Part shown: positions 59,423 through 64,000 of the stretch, piece by piece | How the letters are laid out: each line of letters opens with the position of its first letter | Position numbering within the stretch: position 1 is the stretch's first letter | Assembly: GCF_000236905.1 (NCBI RefSeq) | Contig: NC_016531.1 | Coordinates: 62,001-126,000, forward strand | Source: Tetrapisispora phaffii CBS 4417 | Lineage: Eukaryota; Ascomycota; Saccharomycetes; Saccharomycetales; Saccharomycetaceae | DNA length: 64,000 nucleotides | Direction: 5' to 3' | Position numbers and translations under genes: made by a program | The notes under the pieces: model-generated | What the model was told of the DNA's origin: nothing | Seen by the model: the letters and a program-made list of their open reading frames with translations, nothing else | The model's database searches: none

Positions 59423-60549
59423 TGTCGACTCTCAGAATGTACCTTGTCGACCTGCGTTCACGACTTAGAAAATGTTGTTGTGCTCAGCAAACCATGTATT
59501 TATATAAGGTCAATTTGGAAGACTGCACACTAGAAGTGACGTTTATAACTGCAATTGCCATGTTACCGTTCGAATTCGAAATGGTTCCATGTTTCCAGAT
59601 ACAAATGTCAATTGAAAAATTCAGACGTCTTTTTGCAACCATCGAATTGACAATGATGTATCCAAGATAGTAACTTATAGAACTCAGCGCAATTGCTTGC
59701 AACTAAATTGAAAATATCAACAGTTTAGGCATATAATATTAACGATAATCGTAGTTCTGCTATATCGTGCGAGAAGAAAGATGGAACTGACCAGTAACAT
59801 GTAGTTATGGCTGTAAAGGATAAGGGCGCAACAATAGTATTCCTGCATTATTGAGAAAGAAATACATAAAAGGGTTTAAGTTTCAGTTTCTGTTACAGAT
59901 AGTTTATATAGTTTGGTCAGAAATCTAAAGTAGAAGACTACACGTGAACTGGTGGTATTCTAATGGGTATTGTTTGTATTCACACTGTTATTTTGCACAG
60001 TATGGTCTCTTTTCGTCACCATATAATATTGCCATATTTAAGAATTTGCTTCCTGGAAACTGTTAAGATGGTAATTGGAAGTATTCGGAAGACATAATAT
60101 AATTAGTGTGGAAGCTTGTAATAGTTATTATGAGCAATTAGTCGGGTTGTTGATGGTTAACTATGAATGCACGTTTATTTATATTTGAATAGAAACATCA
60201 GCTAGGATATATGCTACTAGCAGTTAAATAGCGGCATCTACTCTATTGAAGACCAATTATGGCGTCTGTGGTAAGATTTATTCTCATTGGAGTGTTATCT
60301 GTTCTTTAAGTGTAGGGTGCAGGAGGAATGGTTACATATAACCTAGGAAACAAATTCCCTGGGAGAGACATGGAATAAAGATTTGAACAGATAGTTTTTG
60401 CTAAAAAATATTTATTCAAATACTGAGGTATAAAAAGCAGACTATCAAGCTCCAACTCGTAAGTTCCTTTCACCTTTTATTTCTTTCATTCGCTAATAGC
60501 AAGGCTTCCTTCAAATGACATAATCAATCACAAAGTTATTAACTCGTAA
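59423..60549. other. Divergent intergenic region
   Basis: About 1.1 kb between the small membrane-protein gene and the toxin-like gene. TATA boxes occur at both ends (59,499-59,506 minus and 60,429-60,436 plus). No ORF of substance. Confidence 0.55.
60429..60436 (+). promoter_or_regulatory. TATA box of the 60,550 gene
   Basis: TATAAAAA, about 120 bp upstream of the ATG at 60550, a strong TATA element at a normal yeast distance. Confidence 0.6.
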
Positions 60550-61725
60550 ATGGCGAAAGTAGATATCAATGGTACTGGTCTACCTGCTCGTCCAACTTCA
60601 TGGCGTTTGGGCATCGTGTCTCTGATTCTTTCGATAAACATTATATCAATTTATTACATCAATGGTGCGTCAAACTTTAGATTTTCAAATGAAAGAAAAG
60701 ATGGTGTATTATTACACTCAATGGAGAGGGTACCATTGGAGACAAAACCTTCTGATGAACTTGCCGTATTAGATACCCCGACTGCTGATTATACACCTGT
60801 GTTGTTTAAAAGAAGTTGGCGAGCAGATATAATAGATGGAGCTGTTAGAATATTTTCTTCAATTGTCACCGGGGCTAATGGGTTCTATACTATAGGCTGC
60901 ACTGGTGCCTTTGTTGCACTTCTGGGTGTTACTCTACCTGGTATTGGTGGTGCTGCGCTCGGAACATGTTTATGGGTAGGTTCATTGCTTGCAGCTGCTA
61001 ATTTTGTATCCTATACTCTTCTAAAACATGGTAATAATGGAGGCTGGGAGTACGATACTGACAGTGCTACAGCTCATAAGCGGAGTTTCGATGAAAGAAA
61101 CTTATTAGGCTTACCTGGTTATAGGCATATAATTGGATCTCTATATACTCAAATCAGCGGTGATACAGATGGCCATTCAGAAAGGATGCTAAGAGACATT
61201 TCGCATGAACATGCAAATAGGGTTTTGTCTTCATCTGGACTTTTTTCTAATGCTACGGGTGCCTTGATGCACATTGGCTACCAATTTATTCTAAACCATG
61301 ATACTTATAATACTACAGTTATTACAGATATTGCTGGACATGCTGATGCAATTAACACGTACCTTACTTGTCTCCCTGGTGAATATTGCTACTCAGTTTC
61401 TAATACCAATAATAATACTCTGACGAAGCGTGATGATAATGGGTTCTGGCTCAGCTACAACGACTGGGGAGATAATCTCGGTTATGTGGCTGACTGGGCA
61501 AGATGGGGTGAGTTCACTAAGGCAGCTCAGGAATATCAAGGCCAGGATGTGCTAGGTGCTGTCCAACAGATACAACCTTGCACACAACAACAATGCTATG
61601 TTATATATAATAAGTTTTGCTTTGCAGGAGGTTTATCCACTACTAGAGGGGAAAACTCTGCTTTTGTTGGTGAAATATATTACATGGATTTTGGTGGTGT
61701 TGATGGTGATTGCTATAACGGCTAA
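60550..61725 (+). CDS. Secreted, Kex2-processed, cysteine-rich protein; killer-toxin-like candidate
   Basis: Encodes 391 aa. I do not recognise it with certainty. Residues about 20-38 (LGIVSLILSINIISIYYIN) form a signal peptide or signal anchor. Three Lys-Arg sites at 87-88, 177-178 and 293-294 sit at segment boundaries, as expected for Kex2 cleavage. Between the first two lies a Gly/Ala-rich hydrophobic region (GCTGAFVALLGVTLPGIGG and the following 30 residues) that could be a membrane-inserting part. The C-terminal segment after residue 270 has six cysteines (TCLPGEYC, PCTQQQC, FCF, DCYNG), suited to disulfide pairing. This prepro-, multi-domain, Kex2-cut layout is that of yeast killer preprotoxins and of related chromosomal gene families in this clade. 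A cell-wall or unrelated secreted protein is the main alternative. It lies in a gene-poor, LTR-rich zone. Confidence 0.5.
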   Translation: MAKVDINGTGLPARPTSWRLGIVSLILSINIISIYYINGASNFRFSNERKDGVLLHSMERVPLETKPSDELAVLDTPTADYTPVLFKRSWRADIIDGAVRIFSSIVTGANGFYTIGCTGAFVALLGVTLPGIGGAALGTCLWVGSLLAAANFVSYTLLKHGNNGGWEYDTDSATAHKRSFDERNLLGLPGYRHIIGSLYTQISGDTDGHSERMLRDISHEHANRVLSSSGLFSNATGALMHIGYQFILNHDTYNTTVITDIAGHADAINTYLTCLPGEYCYSVSNTNNNTLTKRDDNGFWLSYNDWGDNLGYVADWARWGEFTKAAQEYQGQDVLGAVQQIQPCTQQQCYVIYNKFCFAGGLSTTRGENSAFVGEIYYMDFGGVDGDCYNG

Positions 61726-62031
61726 CGGCGTGGCACAGTGTAACTTCGTTATATATTGTTAGACTGTTAAAGCTGCTTCGTGCAGTCCTGACTTGATATA
61801 CGCAAAAGAGGTGCCAAATTCAAATAGAACATTTTATATTATATATTTTTTACTTAGACAAGATATAGAACGGTTTCTTAAAGTTCGTCAGACTTTTTTG
61901 CCCATGAGAATGTATATGTAGTGTCACACTGCTTTTATTTCAGCACAGTTTAGTGAATTAACTATGTTTCCTGTTAGGGCGGTGTTCGTGTGGAGAAACA
62001 AGCTTATGTTGGTTAGAATCAACGTCTAAGT
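61726..62031. other. 3' flank of the toxin-like gene with family-B LTR end
   Basis: About 300 bases. From 61,989 to 62,031 it repeats the family-B LTR end (TGTGGAGAAACAAGC, then TATGTTGGTTAGAATCAACG), which stops at the family-A LTR boundary. The rest is unremarkable. Confidence 0.7.
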
Positions 62032-62413
62032 TGCTCAATAGTTGACTTCATTGCTTTATGCTCAACAGTGTTATTCATTGCTTTAATATATTAAAATGTG
62101 GTTAAATTATATACTATATATAATTAGATTAATCTCTCTAGTCTCTTGGACCTAGCTCAATGGACTATTTCACACTTGACTACCGGGGTTTATATATACA
62201 TCATATTTCAATCTACCGTTCTGTCCAGCGAGACGACGTCATCGAGTTGAACACGTATGGCAGACTGATGGTTCTACAGTACTATTTATGCATTAGAAAT
62301 TCTGCTATTACATTCTCGTGAGGACTTATTGTTTCAGTTTTACAACAATAGTCTCGTATAGAGGTAATATCTGGTATCGTATAGTCACTTATACGTCCAG
62401 TGACATTTTCACA
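62032..62413 (-). mobile_element. Family-A LTR, copy 3
   Basis: On the minus strand it runs from TGTGAAAATGTCACTGG at 62413 to the TTGAGCA-type end at 62032. The 3' end is doubled (two TTGAGCA-like ends about 35 bp apart), as in copy 1. The start carries a substitution (TGTGAAAATG instead of TGTTGGAAATG). The ATG near the 3' end reads MNNTVEH. It lies 80 bp upstream of tRNA-Trp. Confidence 0.85.
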
Positions 62414-62493
62414 AAAGCACTAGATTCAGTCAGCATTAATAAATATTTTCCTACTTGTAGTACTCTCAAATTTTTGTAATTTACAAATTGAAT

Positions 62494-62602
62494 GAAGCGG
62501 TGGCTCAATGGTAGAGCTTTCGACTCCAATTAAATTCTGGATCACGAGGAAACAATTGCAATCGAAATCGAAAGGTTGCAGGTTCGATTCCTGTCCGTTT
62601 CA
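62494..62602 (+). tRNA. tW(CCA): tRNA-Trp(CCA) with intron
   Basis: Begins GAAGCGGTGGCTCAATGG, has the anticodon loop CTCCAAA split after position 37 by an intron of about 37 nt, and ends GGTTCGATTCCTGTCCG with discriminator A. The mature sequence matches S. cerevisiae tRNA-Trp(CCA), apart from one change in the T-loop (GGTTCGATT against GGTTCAATT). The T-run terminator TTTATTTTTTTT follows. Confidence 0.95.
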
Positions 62603-62794
62603 TTTATTTTTTTTGGAATTCTGTAAATTGAAGCAGAGCGAAAAAATTTCAAGATATATATTTAATCTTAAACATTTCACTTCGTTAAATATGTATATAT
62701 ACATATATTGGTGATCTCTCTTGAAGTTAGAACTATCATCATATGTCGTATTAACATCAAATAGATGCAAACACGAGACTGCACTAACTTTAAA

Positions 62795-63100
62795 ATGGTT
62801 AAGGTTAAAGTCGAATTTTTAGGTGGACTTGATGTCATTGTAGGCAAAGAAAGAATACATAAAGTTGAAGTAACAAGAGATGATGGCAATGCAGTAAACG
62901 TTGGTGATTTAATAGATTACATTGTTGCAAAAATGATTAAAGAAAAGAATGACGTCGAAGTATTTATTGATAATGGTAGCATCAGACCAGGTATATTGAC
63001 TTTAATTAACGATACTGATTGGGAATTAGAAGGCGAAAAAGAATATGAGCTAGATGATGGTGATGTTGTCTCATTCACGTCGACTCTACATGGTGGGTGA
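62795..63100 (+). CDS. URM1: Urm1, ubiquitin-like sulfur carrier
   Basis: A ubiquitin-related protein activated by Uba4. It acts as sulfur donor in 2-thiolation of wobble uridine in tRNA-Lys, -Glu and -Gln, and is also conjugated to targets such as Ahp1 under oxidative stress. The protein is 101 aa from the ATG at 62795 ([20 protein letters not shown]), matching the 99-aa S. cerevisiae protein. An upstream in-frame ATG at 62765 would add ten residues that do not fit the family. The beta-grasp fold is followed by [20 protein letters not shown] and the required C-terminal Gly-Gly in FTSTLHGG. Convergent with GCN4. Confidence 0.97.
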   Translation: MVKVKVEFLGGLDVIVGKERIHKVEVTRDDGNAVNVGDLIDYIVAKMIKEKNDVEVFIDNGSIRPGILTLINDTDWELEGEKEYELDDGDVVSFTSTLHGG

Positions 63101-63536
63101 TTAAGAGGATAAATAAGATGTATATGTATATAGGTTGCAATGTTATAATACTATGATTTGAGTAAATGTGATCACACGTCTAACTTATGAAGACACATTC
63201 TACGTATAAAAGGAATAGTAATTTTTTTCCTTGGTTTAACAAGGTTTTTTCTTAAATTATATAGTAGATATAATAATATATAGATAAAAACAATGAAAAT
63301 ACGGGGGAAAGCATTAAAAAAAAAAAGAAACTTAATCTACTTCAAATAAAAATCCAATGGCATGAATATATTTAACAAATAGTAGTCTTTCTTCTTTAGA
63401 AGCTTCCATATTACCATTATTACTAATAGATGAATATCAATAAAAAATAGGATAGTAAATTCGAATATTGAATTTACTCTGAATAAAAAAATAGTAGATG
63501 CCAAAAAAATGGCAAAATTAGTAGTAGAAAGCATTA
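63101..63536. other. Convergent 3' intergenic region URM1/GCN4
   Basis: About 435 bases, AT-rich with an A run at about 63,317-63,328. No gene. Confidence 0.6.
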
Positions 63537-64000
63537 TCACTTCTGACTTAGTAAGCCATTTAGTCTTTTAACTTCTTCTTCTAATTCAGCATTTCTCAAC
63601 AATAATTGTTCAACCTTGTCTTCAAGTTGATTCATTCTTTCAACTTTTCTGGCACGGGAACGTCTTGCGGCCTCGGTATTTCTTGCACGCTTAACAGAAA
63701 CTGGGTCATCAGATTCAGGAATGATTGGAGTTAATGGCGCAGCACGTTGCTTACGGTTATAACTGACGATTCCTAAATGATCGACTTTTGAATTTAAGCT
63801 AGTTGAGGTTGGCTTTGAGACCTTGTTCAAACTAGTGCTGATTTTTGAATCTTCAATAGCTGGAGTTGGTAAAAACGCAGTTGTTGCAGTTGGCATAACA
63901 ATTGCAGCGACGTTATTGATTAGAGATTCCTGAGAATCAGCAATTGATTCAATAGCGGTACTTGCGGAATTAACATCTTCGGCGGTAACAGCAATGTCGT
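63537..64000 (-). CDS. GCN4: Gcn4 bZIP activator, C-terminal part (cut by window edge)
   Basis: A master activator of amino-acid biosynthesis genes, binding TGACTC sites. Only about the last 154 residues are visible; the frame is open to the window end (from codon at 63998). The basic region [16 protein letters not shown] is followed by a leucine zipper ([20 protein letters not shown]) and ends LSQK. The basic region is identical in key residues to S. cerevisiae Gcn4, and [20 protein letters not shown] just before it resembles the S. cerevisiae [20 protein letters not shown] context. The activation domains and the regulatory uORFs lie outside the window. Corresponds to YEL009C. Confidence 0.95.
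   Translation of the reverse strand, partial: [153 protein letters not shown]

Noticed and set aside
62765..62794. Ten-residue upstream extension of URM1 from an earlier ATG
   Set aside because: Urm1 proteins begin [12 protein letters not shown]; the ATG at 62795 gives that start.
1..64000. CRISPR arrays, bacterial operons, rRNA genes
   Set aside because: None present; this is eukaryotic yeast nuclear DNA.

Overview
This is a chromosomal stretch from a post-whole-genome-duplication budding yeast of the Saccharomycetaceae. Nearly every gene is a recognisable orthologue of a Saccharomyces cerevisiae gene. Genes are compact, introns are rare and use the yeast GTATGT/GTATGA and TACTAAC signals, base composition is mostly AT-rich, and Ty1/copia-like LTRs cluster at tRNA genes. 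I cannot name the species. The gene order and divergence fit an early-branching post-duplication genus such as Vanderwaltozyma or Tetrapisispora better than Saccharomyces, but this is inference.

From 1 to about 50.6 kb the window is one dense syntenic block that interleaves genes which in S. cerevisiae are split between chromosome I left arm (YAL) and chromosome XV (YOL/YOR). The order is PRO2, MAK16, LTE1, LDB19, PMT2/3, GAL11, three Rrt8/Lds-type membrane-protein genes, PAS kinase, PEX15, TPD3, NGL1, an unrecognised Asn-rich gene, SYN8, DEP1, CYS3, OPI10, MSE1, SMC5, SWC3, MDM10, SPO7 and FUN14. This is the pattern expected if the window keeps an order close to the pre-duplication ancestor. 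Two of the Lds-type genes carry a phase-0 intron at the same place, and the spliced models are given here.

From about 50.6 to 62.6 kb the window is gene-poor. It holds tRNA-Pro(UGG), tRNA-Asp(GUC) and tRNA-Trp(CCA). Two LTR families (called A and B here) lie upstream of the tRNAs, often nested, along with a short gag-like remnant and a 20-N assembly gap. The genes in it are REC8, a small unknown membrane-protein gene, and a secreted, Kex2-site-bearing, cysteine-rich protein that looks like a killer-toxin-type preproprotein. Synteny changes across these tRNA/LTR clusters. The last 1.5 kb has URM1 and the 3' end of GCN4 in convergent orientation.

Regulatory sites fit gene roles: PAC and RRPE boxes upstream of MAK16 (ribosome biogenesis), an exact URS1 upstream of REC8 (meiosis), and Cbf1- and Met31/32-type sites upstream of CYS3 (sulfur metabolism). 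A cluster of three CACGTG boxes sits between PMT2 and GAL11. Base composition is uneven, with GC-rich patches at about 12.7-14.7, 21.0-22.1, 32.4-33.0 and 34.0-35.8 kb. Items most worth a second look are a candidate H/ACA snoRNA at about 28,990-29,176, the toxin-like gene at 60,550, perfect 17-18 bp hairpins in intergenic DNA, and the nested LTR structure.
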